Assembly (NCBI GenBank): GCA_963556145.1
Contig: OY744469.1
Span: 558,001 to 622,000 of the forward strand
Origin: Hygrocybe punicea
Lineage: Eukaryota; Basidiomycota; Agaricomycetes; Agaricales; Hygrophoraceae
DNA: 64,000 nt
Direction of reading: 5' to 3'
The notes beneath the pieces were generated by a model. The model searched no databases, was not told the DNA's origin, and saw only the letters and a program-made list of their open reading frames with translations. This document shows, piece by piece, positions 49,380 to 60,009 of this stretch (its first letter is position 1; every line of letters begins with the position of its first letter). Made by a program: the position numbers and the translations under genes.

Positions 49380-50932
49380 TAGAATTTGATGTCAGCCTAT
49401 ATGTGAGCAGCTTATAAGACATTGTTCGAATACTCGGGCCAAGCCGTCAATATGACCCTCCTTAACAACTTCCTTACTCTTCTTCTTTATTGCCAAATGA
49501 ATTCTTTTAACAATCTCCTTCTTGCTGTCCCTGTTGGGGGCATTTTGGTAATCCTGCTTATGGTTTTACAGGATTTTGAGATATTCAGGAATAACCCAGG
49601 TCATAGTGGAGGGGATGATAATGGGGATAATTTTTGAGGTGATGATGAGGGGATGAGTAAGGGGGATACAAATTTTCAACCATCCAAACATGATCATGTG
49701 ATGCAGGGATATGGATCACAGTCACATGACCAATGTGACCCATCATGGCTGATTCACCTGTTGTGACATGTCACATCACATGTTGAGGAGAGACTTAACT
49801 TTGAAGTTTGCACCAAGACTGGATACATTTGGACAACTACTAACAATACAGTAATGTGATGTATGTGACAAGACAAAAATACAAAAATGTGCAGAATAGA
49901 CAGCTGACAACAATAGGGACAATGATGAGATTTTCAGATGGACAACTATGCTGGAAAATCTAATGATAAATATTGAGAAGTCGATGTGACTGGCGAATGA
50001 ATGATCAAGCATGAGCCGAGGTTCTACATCATGAACTGCAGAACACCCACTTGTTTCAGGACTCAGTGGCAACATCCATATCACCTTTGGGACTGTAAAT
50101 AAGCTTCCTTGCGAAATCCGATGTTAAAGCTTATGCCTTTGCCATGTCAGAATTCCTATGTGCAATCTTGAACATTGGACCACTCCAATTGAAACTCCAA
50201 GTGTTGCTTGTTATTGGAGCTTCATTATCCAGCAGGGTTTCCATCAAGGGCATCAATTTGGGCCACTGAGTCTCCAAATGCGCCAGGATCAATCTTTCTA
50301 GTTTGAGGGGATGATCATTGTCGCCCCAACTCTATGTATGGACTTAGCTAAGTACCTAACGGACTTCGTGTGTGCATGGACCTCTACCATAGACTTAGCT
50401 GAGATAGTCAGTACTCTATTTGACTACGCGTCTCCTTATGTAAGTAGTCTCTCACAATGGACCTCTGGCCTCAACCTTACCATCAACCCTTGGCCTCGTG
50501 CCTAGGTTGTTGGTACTTGTTGCCATCGTGGGAATATGCAGATACAGCAGGTGACCAGCCTGGAGACCGGCCCTAAATATGGACGCTTATATATACCTTG
50601 TATTCTGTACTTGTGGAACTTTCCCCACTTCGTTATTCCAGTCATCTTGGGTCTACACATGCGCATTGTCTTAATACTCATCGGTATCATTGGTTTAGCC
50701 ATTGATACTTCTCTCTGGTTGACACTGGCTAGCACATTCCCTGACAGGAGGTGCAACCAGTCATCAAGAGCACGTTCACCAATTGTGCCTGCCTCTCAGG
50801 TTTGTAAAATATGAAGCACAGGCAAAACTGAAGCAGAGTACATTTGAAGATGTAGGAAGGATGTACCCATATCACACCCAAAATCATCACAAATTCTCCT
50901 GCAAACCAGGTGCAGAATTGGTGGTATCACAA
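49380..50932. other. Spacer without recognised gene
   Basis: AT-rich, with short frames only. Several ACATGTGAC/GTCACATG words lie at 49680-49780. It lies downstream of the JmjC-like gene and may be the inner part of the same mobile element. Confidence 0.35.
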
Positions 50933-53900
50933 TCAGGTGAAGGTCTCTTCCTGCTCTTCCAAGTCATCAATCTCACCACTGTAATGGTTTTGATTGATCA
51001 CCTCAGCCATCTCCAGAAGATTGCCCACCATCACCACATCCAAGAGGCCAGCAGCAGTTGACACATCAGGAATGTGATGTTCGTGATCTATACCTGTTGA
51101 GGATCGGGATGTAGGTAGAGGGGTTAGAATATGAACAGAAATGACATACCGACGGATAAAGCCCCATTGACACACAAATGTTCATGCCACATACCCATCA
51201 TTCTTCTCAGAATGGTCTGGGTGGTATCATGCTGAGTATTTGTGATGGAGTAGGACACGACGAAGGTGTGGATGATTCCAAAACAGGTGTCCTTGATAAA
51301 CGATGTGGCATAGAAGTGATATCCATATATGATGGAGTCCTGCAAGGTGACTACATAATGGACTGTGTTTGGCCTTTGGAAACTGACATCATTTGTTAGA
51401 TAAGTCTGCGACAGAATGAATAACGCTCACAAGACATCATTTGGCATCAACAGTACCCCCTCTTTCTCCCAGATGCCCTTGGATGAACTCAGGGGACCCC
51501 AACCCTTTCCAAACGTAAGACAAGTTGTCATTTCTCCATTGCTATTCCAGGGAGGCATCTCTCTGTTGTGGCGCATGACAACTGAATACTTGCTGCCTGT
51601 CATTACCCTTACAACTGTGGCAAAACCATCATCATCAGCATGTGGCCAAGAAGTTGCACCCTTCAATGCCGCAGTCCCCCAAGAGAGTTTGTCCATGAAT
51701 GTTTTGCCTGGAATATAACCTGGTTGTCCCTGGGTTTCTGACATGGCCTGCTTGTGGGATTCCAGGGAGCTGGAGGAGAGCATCTTTGTCAAATGAAAAC
51801 TGAGGTTAGATGATTTTGCATCATACCAGTATATGGGTGGTGGATGAACCATGAGGTGACCCATGGGAAAGTCCAGCATGTTCCAGATGTGTCTTCATCC
51901 TTGCAACAGAGATGCATTATACAACTCTTCCAGACTCCCAACATGCAGCATCTTTCCAAGACTTTTCTGAGTGTGAAAGGAACTGACTTTGATTTTTGGT
52001 GAGTAAAAGCAGGGTTCAGTAAAAGAACAAGACAAACCCTGCACGTTATGCTCATGTTTGAGACTCCCAAGTCTGGAGAGTCCTTCCAGGTCAAACTGGA
52101 GATGTTCCTGCTGTGGGACTCCATGGAGCAGGATATGTCTGTGTTCAAAGATATTCTGGATCGTCAAGGTATCCATTTGAAGGTACTGATCATATGCCAC
52201 TACAAAAATACTCGAACCATCTGGATCAAATTCTGGGTCGATGGCAGATGGTAGGTGATAAAGAGGTCTTCCATCTTCATATAAACACTCCAGTTCCTCT
52301 TGGATGGTTCGTAAACACCAATATTCACATTCATCCTATGTTGTCCATGTAAATAAATCAAACCAACCACTAGAAATGGGACTAACTGAGCCCAAATTAC
52401 TTTGAAATGTGAAATAAAATGCTTCTACATTTTGGTTGGCTCCAAAAACCCTGAGAGGCACATTATCCTCAGACATCCGTTTCTCTGCTCAGTTGACAAC
52501 TAGGGTGTTATGAGATGAACTTACTTCAGGAAGTTCAAGGTTTTTGACTGGAGTTCCATTGAAGGACTAATTTCGATCATTAACACATGTGCATTGAAAG
52601 ATTGGTCATAAACTCATACTCACTTCACCAGGCAGTTCTGAAGAAATCATCTGGCTTCTATCCATAAGCATCCTTTTTTTGTGGCTGTTCCATTTCAAAG
52701 CTGGTGCACGATGTTTCTTTGTTGCGTTGAAGTATGTCTGGTACCCAGCAGGAGGTCCAGTTTGTGTCATCTGCCCTTTCAGAGCATTGGTTCGTGAGCC
52801 CGTCACCAGGTGCAGAGGGGTCCCCAGCTCGGTTTCTCTTTCTTCTGATTCCTCCTTCTCCTCCTTCTCCTCCTCCTCCTCCTCTTGGCCTTCCCCCTCT
52901 GGTTGTGGTCCAACACCTTCACCCTGTTGGCCCTCCACCACCAGTGGTGGTCCATCGCCCTCTGCTGCTGGCAGTGGTCCATCGCCCTCCACCACTGGCA
53001 GTAGTACATCGCCATCCACTACCAGCAGTGGTCCATCGTCCTTCATCAGTGGTGGTGGTCCATCACCCTCCACCGCCAGTGGTGGTCCATCTCCCTCCAC
53101 TGCTGGCAGTGGTCCTTGTCCCTCCATTGCTGGTGGTGGTCCATCACCCTTCTCCATTGGTAGTGGTCCATCTTCCTCCACAGCTGGCAGTGGTCCTTGT
53201 CCCTCCACCACTGGTGGTGGCCCATCTCCCTCCACTGGTGGTGGTGGTCCATCGCCCTCACTATGTTGACTCTCCCCCCCTGGCTGTGGTTGGTCCCCCT
53301 GCCCCTCCTGGTTCGTCTGTTGTTGCTGGAGGGGTTCCTCCTGCTGCTGGTCCCCTGAACACTGGATTGGCTCTTTGTTCATTTGCTGATCCTCCTGGAG
53401 CTGATCCCCCCCAACCAGGTGCAGCTGCTCCCCCTCCCTCGGTTGATCCTTCCCTTGTGCTGGTTGTGGGTCCCCCCCACTCTGCAGGTCTTCCCCTTGA
53501 GGCGGTAGTGGGTCATCTTGCAGTTGCAGTTCCTCCCCAACTGGATGCAGCTGCTCCCTGTCCCACTCATGAGTCCCTTGAGCCTGTTCTCATGTCTCCC
53601 TGTCCTCCCCTTGAGGCTGTAGCGGCTCATCGTTCATTTGATTTTCCTCCACAACTGGTTGCAGCTCTTTCCTATCCTGCACATTAGCCTCCCCTTGATC
53701 TGGTGGTGGCTCATTGTACATTTGCTGATCCTCTCATAATGGGTGCAAAAGCTCCTCAACCTCCTCCTCCTGGCATTGCTTCTTCTCCCCCTGCTGCTGC
53801 TCTGCACCCATGTTGATATCCACATCGATATCCATTTTGACATTGACATCCACTCCCATTGGTTCCTCCACATCCATGTCAATCTCTTCCTTGCTCCCCT

Positions 53901-54330
53901 GCTCAGCTGGCTGCTCTTGCTTTTTCTCATGTCACCACTTGGTGTCATTGTCCAATTCTGATTCACTGTCTTCATCGATGATGATGACAGGTTCCTCTGA
54001 TTTGCTTGTAGATGCTCGGTTCTGATTTGCTTTGAAATGTTTAGGAACTGAGATAACAGGCCCTGTGTTGGAGTTAACATTGGTCAAAGGAATGGGAAAA
54101 CACATGTAAATACATACATTAAGAAAACCAATCCAAGTGCATGTTCTCATCCTCATAACGAAGGGAAAGCTGCTCAAATTCTTGTAGGAACACTTGGAGT
54201 TCTGACTTTGCATTGGAACCGGTTGACATTCTGAGCAACATTTGCCAAAGACAGCATTCTGTTTGTATCAGGCAGGGGGCCTTATGATTACTGAGCAATA
54301 TTTTCATCTGTATTTTATCAGGTTAGACAA
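50933..54330 (-). pseudogene. JmjC-like (cupin) transposon-associated gene, decayed
   Basis: The C-terminal two thirds resemble the JmjC-type proteins common in agaric repeats. LYHLPSAIDPEFDPDGSSIF and YDQYLQMDTLTIQNIFEHRH lead to KTFMDKLSWGTAALKGATSW, directly followed by PHADDDGFATVVRVMTGSKY, which supplies an H-x-D iron pair. Then come LLMPNDVL, RPNTVHYVVTLQDSIIYGYH, which offers a distal His, DTCFGIIHTFVVSYSITNTQ and a final IDHEHHIPDVSTAAGLLDVV ending at 50933. The N-terminus (about 53960-53260) is very Gln/Glu/Pro-rich, then twelve 9-residue repeats. In that N-terminal frame there are in-frame TGA codons near 53935, 53735 and 53590. Real JmjC enzymes demethylate lysines; activity here is doubtful and unproven. 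Confidence 0.55.
52936..53259 (-). repeat. 27-bp minisatellite, twelve copies
   Basis: Twelve units coding nine residues each (consensus EGDGPPPVV, variants EGQGPLPAV, KDDGPLLVV). The period is a multiple of three and the frame is open throughout the array. Confidence 0.85.
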
Positions 54331-54953
54331 TTGAGGAAGCCATAAAATGGTGCTCACTGTGATCAAATGATCCCTGTGAATTTGCTCATTGTTGAACTGT
54401 CAGGGAAGGAGGGCTATGATGGGAGAGATGGAGACTACGAGATGGCTCTGGTCAATGTCAAAATCATATTACAAATCTCAGTGATACCTACTTTTGTAAA
54501 GCTAGGATAAAAGTCTGTGGATTCTCTGGAAGCTGATCCTTGCCCTATATTGGATTTATAAGCAAAAGATAACTGCCAAAGAAGGGCAACAATACTGACC
54601 AAACCCAGCACATAGCGAAGGACATGAGTTCCAAGTTGACCAGCGATTGGGTATACTTGGCCTCATCATCAGGAAAAACACTTTGGCTCTGTGACATCCT
54701 GGGAACTTATGAAATTCCCAGAGTGTCACAGTGGGCCACAGAGTGTCTCAGAGTGTCACAGAGTGCCTCATGTCATTATAAAATGTGGAAACATCATTTA
54801 GTTCTCAACAACCTCATTGAAACCTTGTTTAGACATTTATACACCCATATTATATACCATATAGTCTTATATGAATACATGCTACAAAAAAATCCCAGAC
54901 CAGTTCAGTTTTGATCTGGACCACGAAACGCTTGCCCTTCCCCGCACCATCTG

Positions 54954-55007
54954 ACCTCACAACAGTGCTGCACATGTCAATTGACATGGTGAGCCTATGT
55001 GCAGGGT
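54954..55007. repeat. Dyad motif, copy 2
   Basis: Core CATGTCAATTGACATG (54976-54985 for the decamer). The left arm ACCTCA is clear; the right arm (GCAGGGT) is degenerate. Confidence 0.65.
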
Positions 55008-55089
55008 GGGATGGGGGTGCTGGGGTGCTGGCTCTCTCCTCTCCTCTCTGCACCTCATGAATGCAGGGTGAGGTCCCCACATCCCTGTA

Positions 55090-55144
55090 ACCTCGCGAAC
55101 ACAGCTGCGATGTCAACTGACACTGGGCTGCATGTTCGTGAGGT
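55090..55144. repeat. Dyad motif, copy 3
   Basis: Arms ACCTCGCGAAC and GTTCGTGAGGT, core GTCAACTGAC at 55112-55121. Arm spacing is one base off perfect symmetry. Confidence 0.8.
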
Positions 55145-55197
55145 GAATCAGGTGGGGACCATGTCCCCTCCTCGTCTCCTCCTCTTCTCCCCCTCTT

Positions 55198-55253
55198 CTC
55201 CTCGTGAACGTGGTGCTGATGTCAATTGACATGGCGGTGCTGATTTGCGAGGT
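55198..55253. repeat. Dyad motif, copy 4
   Basis: Core ATGTCAATTGACAT (decamer 55221-55230) with arms CCTCGTGA and TTGCGAGGT. Lies ~108 bp from copy 3. Confidence 0.75.
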
Positions 55254-57244
55254 GGGTTGGGGGTGAGCTGTCATCGCTGCTGACTTGCCGGTGTGTTGGG
55301 TGGCCATTTGGCCATTTGGCCAGTGTCGTTGCTGTCTGTCATTAGCACCCTGGGTGAGAGGGTGGGGGTTTGGGAGGATCTGCAGCTGTAATCAGTAATA
55401 ATAATAATTGAAATACATACCTGTTGCAGTGGGTGGTGAGTGCACCACCCCTGTTGCTCCTCTCCTTGCCTCCATCATCCATTCAGCATCACTGGCCTTG
55501 ATGACCCCTTTGAAAACTGTGTCCCAAAAAGGTGTCTATTTTATGGTGATAAAATGATTACCTGTTTTGGACACCTTCCTGCTACATTGGCAATGTTTGG
55601 TATGCATTTCTATCAAACACAGACAAATGGTCCATGCACATCTTCAAACACTATATAACTCACATGCTTTGCTTATCCTCTGACTCACTTCTTAACTTAA
55701 CGGTACTTTTTAAGTCAACCAGCTATATTATCATTACTTAATTAATAATAATTTTAGAATGAATATTATTTCATAATTGATAGTTAATACTTATTGTAGA
55801 TTAAATATTTATTAAAATAAATGATAATTTCATATTCCAAATATTTCTATTATGAGCAAGTTGACCACCAACTTTTAATAATAACTACATAAAATTTGAA
55901 TTTGACTCGGAGGACTGTATATCTGAGTGAATCAGAGTAAAAAACATGCCAGAAAGCTAAAAAACCAGGCTTTCAGAGCACTCTGTATCCATCAAATGAT
56001 GCTCTAAAGTGCTCTCAGAGTGAAGAGCCTCAAGCAGGTTGCTCTCAGAGCCACTCAGAGTGCTCTGGCAGCTTTGGTGCTTTCCTCACTCTGAGTGACC
56101 CTGAGACTCTCTCAGAGTGCCCCAGAGCATTAGTGTTTTTCCTGATGATAAATATGATGGCCAGCCCGCAAAAAACTTAGGACCCCTTGTTTCAGCTGGG
56201 ACTGTTGGTGACTGAGCTGGTGAGGTTCAGCATTTGCAATAGTGTTGCTGAAGTTCAGTTTGGTCTGGTTCCGACCCTTTTTGGTGGAACCGCGAACTGA
56301 ACTTCAGGTCCGGTGAAAGGGTGCACTGCGGTAATGTGAACAGAATCAAATACCAATTCTACCACAGTGCTGTACGAATTCTGAGGGGTTCAATATCAAT
56401 CCAAAAGGTTAATAAAAATACTCAGAGGTGCTCTGGATAGTGGCGATGATGTTTCTGATGTGCGCGATGTGCACAGCGTGTGCAAAACAGTCGGCGATGT
56501 TTTCGGCATATATGTAGCACTTTGTAGAAGGAACGCAAAGTTTAATAGAGCATGGTGGAGCTATCGCATGGACAGTGCAGTAAAGAGGTGATATGATAGA
56601 CTGGAATCGGGGGTATGCAAGACGTCTCTGTAGTATGTAAATTATAGAGGGTATTTATGCGAAGTTGGTTGTTAGGACAATAAAGGGTGAAGAAGGCAAG
56701 ACAAATAGACGGTGCACAATGGAACTATGGTGCAATAGGGATGAAATGGAACTGAAACAAAGGGTATAGCACCATGCGAAGCAATTTCCAAAATATCTAG
56801 AGGATAGGAGCTATAATGTTTGAAATAAGTGAAACATGTCACATAAAGACTTCCCTGGAACCGGAATGGAATCGGAATGGAATAGGGTGAACGGTATAAG
56901 TGTGGATGATGTCGGAGAGGCTCGAAATATGTTTCCAAAGGGGGCTGAAGCACTCCAAAGAAAATCGCAGTAATGTCAAATTATTGCCCATATCGCGTGC
57001 ATATCGCAGTCGCATCGCAATGGAGATACATATAAATCGGGATGTTTTGCAGTGAATCGCAGCATGTCGAGGCTAGAATAGGTCCAATAGAACGTTTCCA
57101 TGCTTAGGGATGTGCGCTGCGTATCACCAGTTTGGCGCATGGCCAAACCCAGACCCAGACAGCGTCGAACCGTCTCTCCACATTTGGTCTGGGTTCAGAC
57201 AAGGTCTGAAACCCAGACTGAGGTGGGCTCACCCCATCCGTTCT

Positions 57245-57297
57245 CCTCGCAAATGGCAGGCACGTATCAATAGATACGGCACTGCACTTCGCGAGGT
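57245..57297. repeat. Dyad motif, copy 5 (variant core)
   Basis: Arms CCTCGC and GCGAGG are perfectly symmetric around CGTATCAATAGATACG. The core decamer differs from the others, but both half-sites changed together. Confidence 0.75.
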
Positions 57298-57429
57298 AGA
57301 TGGGTGCTCGGGAGCCCTCCGGTGTCCCCAAGGGATGTGGAGGGATGGGGGGTCTTGTCCCATGGTCCCTGCATGGCATTGTTGGCGCTGCTGCTGCCAA
57401 CCGTTGTCCTCGTCGGGGTGGTGGTATGG

Positions 57430-57930
57430 TTGTGGTGGTGTTGCTGCCACGGCTGCTGCTGCTGCTGCTGCTGTTGCCATTGCTGCTGCTGTCACCATTG
57501 CTGCTGCCACTGCTGCTGTTGTCGCCATTGCCACTGCTGCTGGCCGTCGCTGTCGTTGTTGCCTTGCCGCTGCTGGTGGTGGTGGTGTTGCGGCTGTCCC
57601 GTGTCCATTGGCATTGGATGGCTTGGTGCAGCAGCAGCTGCTGCTGCTGCCGGCACTGCTGCTGTTGTCCTCTTTGGGTGGTGGTATGGTCATGGTGGTG
57701 TTGCTGCCACAGCTGCTGCTGCCAGCATTGCTGCTGCTGCTGGCATTGCTGCTGTTGCCGGCATTGCTGCTGCTGCTGCAGGCGCTTCTGCTGCTGCCAG
57801 TGCTGCTGATGGCTGTTGCCATCATTGTTGTTGCCATTGCCGTTGCCATCATTGTTGTTGATGTTGCCATTGCCGTCGTTGTTGTTGACGTTGCTGTTGC
57901 CGTTGCCACTGCTGGTGGTGGTGTTGCGGC
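57430..57930. repeat. CTG/TTGCCA trinucleotide-rich tract
   Basis: Imperfect (CTG)n/(TTG)n/(GCCATT)n repeats, open in several frames as poly-Leu/Cys/Ala or, on the minus strand, Ala/Ser/Thr/Asn-rich frames. Composition, not a gene. Confidence 0.75.
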
Positions 57931-58805
57931 CATCCTGCGGCCATTGGCATTGCGTTGGTGTTGGGATCCATGTTGTGCCGGGTGGTGTGCTCGCGATGTG
58001 GTTGTGGTCAAGTTGCCTGTGGCAGATAATATTAGTAAAGTTAAGAAATTTTATGAGACTTACCTGTGTTCATGAATGTGACATTGTGTTGCATTCATTG
58101 GCCTTGCGTTGTTGCGGTGTTGGTGAAGAAACCTACTTGTGTAATGGTCACATGATACCGGTTAACACGAAAAAGTAAGTAAAGAAATACAAAAAACAAA
58201 TGAAATAAATACCTTAAAAATATCCGTGTTCGCGGTTTGGACGTGGTTTGGAGCCGTTCAGGAAATCTGGCCGGCCTCGAAACCCTGAACCAAACCCGCC
58301 ATCCGGTTCAGCATTTGGCTGGACTTAGACTGAACCCCGGGTTTGGTTCAGGGTTTGAACCGGGTTCGGCTAGGTTCGGAACTGAACTATGGCAACACTA
58401 ATTCGCAAACAACCTTGCTTTAGCCAGACTTGCCCCTAGGGAAATGCAGGGGTAATCCCAGGATACATTTGTCTGTATCCGTACTTGTACTTGCCACAGA
58501 TACGGATACCATATCCGCGGATTTTACCCACGGATTCCTGATCAAAATGAGCCAGAGATCATCCAAAACGGTCAAGAATTGACTGAGATAGAGTCAAATC
58601 AATGTTTAGTCTCCATTAGTCAATGGCATGGGTAACCCCCGGGTACAACTGGGTGTACCCGTACCCATACCTGGCTTTACCTGTGGCGACGGGTATGGGT
58701 TCTGGTGGGTATGGGTATGGGTACACCTAGTTACCCGGGGGTATCCCACCACAATGTGGTGGGGTGCTGGTGAGGTGTCACCAGTGAGGTCTCGAACCCC
58801 CTGCA

Positions 58806-58860
58806 ACCTCATGAATGCAGCCCAATGTCAATTGACGTTGGGGTTGCATACTCGCGAGGT
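58806..58860. repeat. Dyad motif, copy 6
   Basis: Arms ACCTCATGA and TCGCGAGGT, core AATGTCAATTGACGTT (decamer 58827-58836). Arm spacing is three bases off symmetry. Confidence 0.75.
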
Positions 58861-58954
58861 GTTGGCCAGGGCGGCGGGGACCTGGGCACTGGTGCCAGGA
58901 ACCTCGCACACCGTACCCGTTATCGGTGGGTACCCACCACATTCCATCCTAAGT

Positions 58955-59010
58955 ACCTCGCAAACAATGGGGGCGCGTCAATTGACGCACTCCGTTTGTT
59001 TTCGCGAGGT
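58955..59010. repeat. Dyad motif, copy 7
   Basis: Arms ACCTCGCAAAC and TTCGCGAGGT, core GCGTCAATTGACGC (decamer 58977-58986). It is 150 bp from copy 6. Confidence 0.8.
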
Positions 59011-60009
59011 TGGATGGGGCTGGGGAGTTTCCATGGGTGTCCGCCTCGTTTCCGTCGTCCGTTGCCCCCGTCCCCGTTCCCGTGCTCACTGTCCTCGTTG
59101 TCACCATTGTCGTCGTCCCCGTTGCCGTCATCCTTCTTGTCCCGGTCTCCGTTGTCCTCATTGTCCCGTTCCCCCGTTGTCGTCTTCCCGTTGTCGTAGT
59201 TGCCATTCCCGCTTTGTCGTCATCTTCCCGTTCTCGCCGTCATTGCGTTTGTCGTCATTCTTGTCTTCATTTACCCCGTCGTCCTCATTCCCGTCGTCCT
59301 CGTTCTTGCTGTCATGGTCGGCCTGGGTTGTCCCCGTTCTCGGCTGCGTCCCATCTGCTTGTTGCTGTTGCCGTGTTCGCGTTCATTTGGCGCGAGGGTG
59401 CGGGAAAAAACCTAAAAGTATTTAAGTAGTTAGTAGAATAAATGAATAAATGAATAGAATGCTTACCTGGGGTGCCCTGGCACCCACACCCGTTGCCGTG
59501 TCATTGTTGTTGAAGGAACTCATATGTCACGGGACCATGACAGTACCCATGAGCTAACCCGTGAAAACCCGTACCCGGCAGCACAGGTACGGGTTTGTCA
59601 CGGGTCCCGATGTGGCTACCCGTACCCGTACCCGGGCCTACCCATAGGAAAAACCCGCACGGGTTCATGTACCCGTGCAATACACTAGTCTCCATCTCAG
59701 TCAATTCTTGACCGTTTTGGATGATCTCCAGCTCATTTTGAAGCCCACGGATACGAGAATCTGTATCCGTACTTGTACTCTTATGAGTACGGATACCTGC
59801 GGATCAGGGATTACCCTTATCCCTGCATTTCCCTACTTGCCCCAAAGCCATCACCAAGCTGGGCGTTTCTCTCTCAGGTCCTCAAATCCAGGATAGGTTG
59901 AGTTCAATCATCAAGTTTGGTCAAGATCTATTAGGTGCAACTCAGAGCTGATCTCTTTCATTGAAATATGAACATTCATGGGCATACCTGTGTTAACTTT
60001 GTTGGAAAA

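Larger units (their letters stand above)
54665..56155. mobile_element. Element with CTCAGAG-rich terminal inverted repeats
   Basis: The left end ATCATCAGGAAAAACACT followed by TTGGCTCTGTGAC matches, inverted, AGAGCATTAGTGTTTTTCCTGATGAT at about 56130-56155. Both subterminal zones are filled with CAGAGTG/CACTCTG words (54715-54770 and 55970-56130). The interior holds three dyad motif copies and AT-rich sequence. No transposase; no clear target duplication. Confidence 0.5.
56240..58400. mobile_element. Non-autonomous hAT-type element with 8-bp target duplication
   Basis: Left terminus TAGTGTTGCTGAAGTTCAGT and right terminus (inverted) TAGTGTTGCCATAGTTCAGT are matching inverted repeats. They continue into GGTTCCGAACC-type words. 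Flanking 8-mers are ATTTGCAA (56232-56239) and ATTCGCAA (58401-58408), a target duplication with one change. The interior has CAG/TTG-rich low complexity at 57430-57930 and dyad copy 5. No transposase. Confidence 0.7.
58617..59687. mobile_element. Nested hAT-type element, GGGTACC-rich ends
   Basis: Inserted inside the previous element with its own perfect 8-bp duplication GTCTCCAT (58609-58616 and 59688-59695). Ends TAGTCAATGGCATGGGTA and, inverted, TAGTGTATTGCACGGGTA. Subterminal zones are full of GGGTAC/GTACCC. The interior holds dyad copies 6 and 7 and a pyrimidine-rich CGTTGTCCCCGT-type tract. No transposase. Confidence 0.8.
58437..59835. mobile_element. hAT-type foldback MITE, split by a nested insertion
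   Basis: Termini TAGGGAAATGCAGGGGTAAT (left) and its inverted partner ending CATTTCCCTA (right), flanked by a perfect 8-bp duplication CTTGCCCC (58429-58436 and 59836-59843). Inverted arms run through GGATACCATATCC/GGATACGAGA words and share CATCCAAAACGGTCAAGAAT with its complement. Without the nested element and one copy of its duplication it is about 320 bp. Confidence 0.85.

Noticed and set aside
52734..53687. A 317-codon plus-strand Pro/Val/His-rich frame
   Set aside because: Antisense of the 27-bp minisatellite and the Gln/Glu-rich coding strand.
57110..58075. A 321-codon Leu/Ala/Cys-rich frame and its 260-codon minus-strand shadow
   Set aside because: Generated by imperfect CTG/TTG triplets inside a hAT-type element; no domain and no start context.
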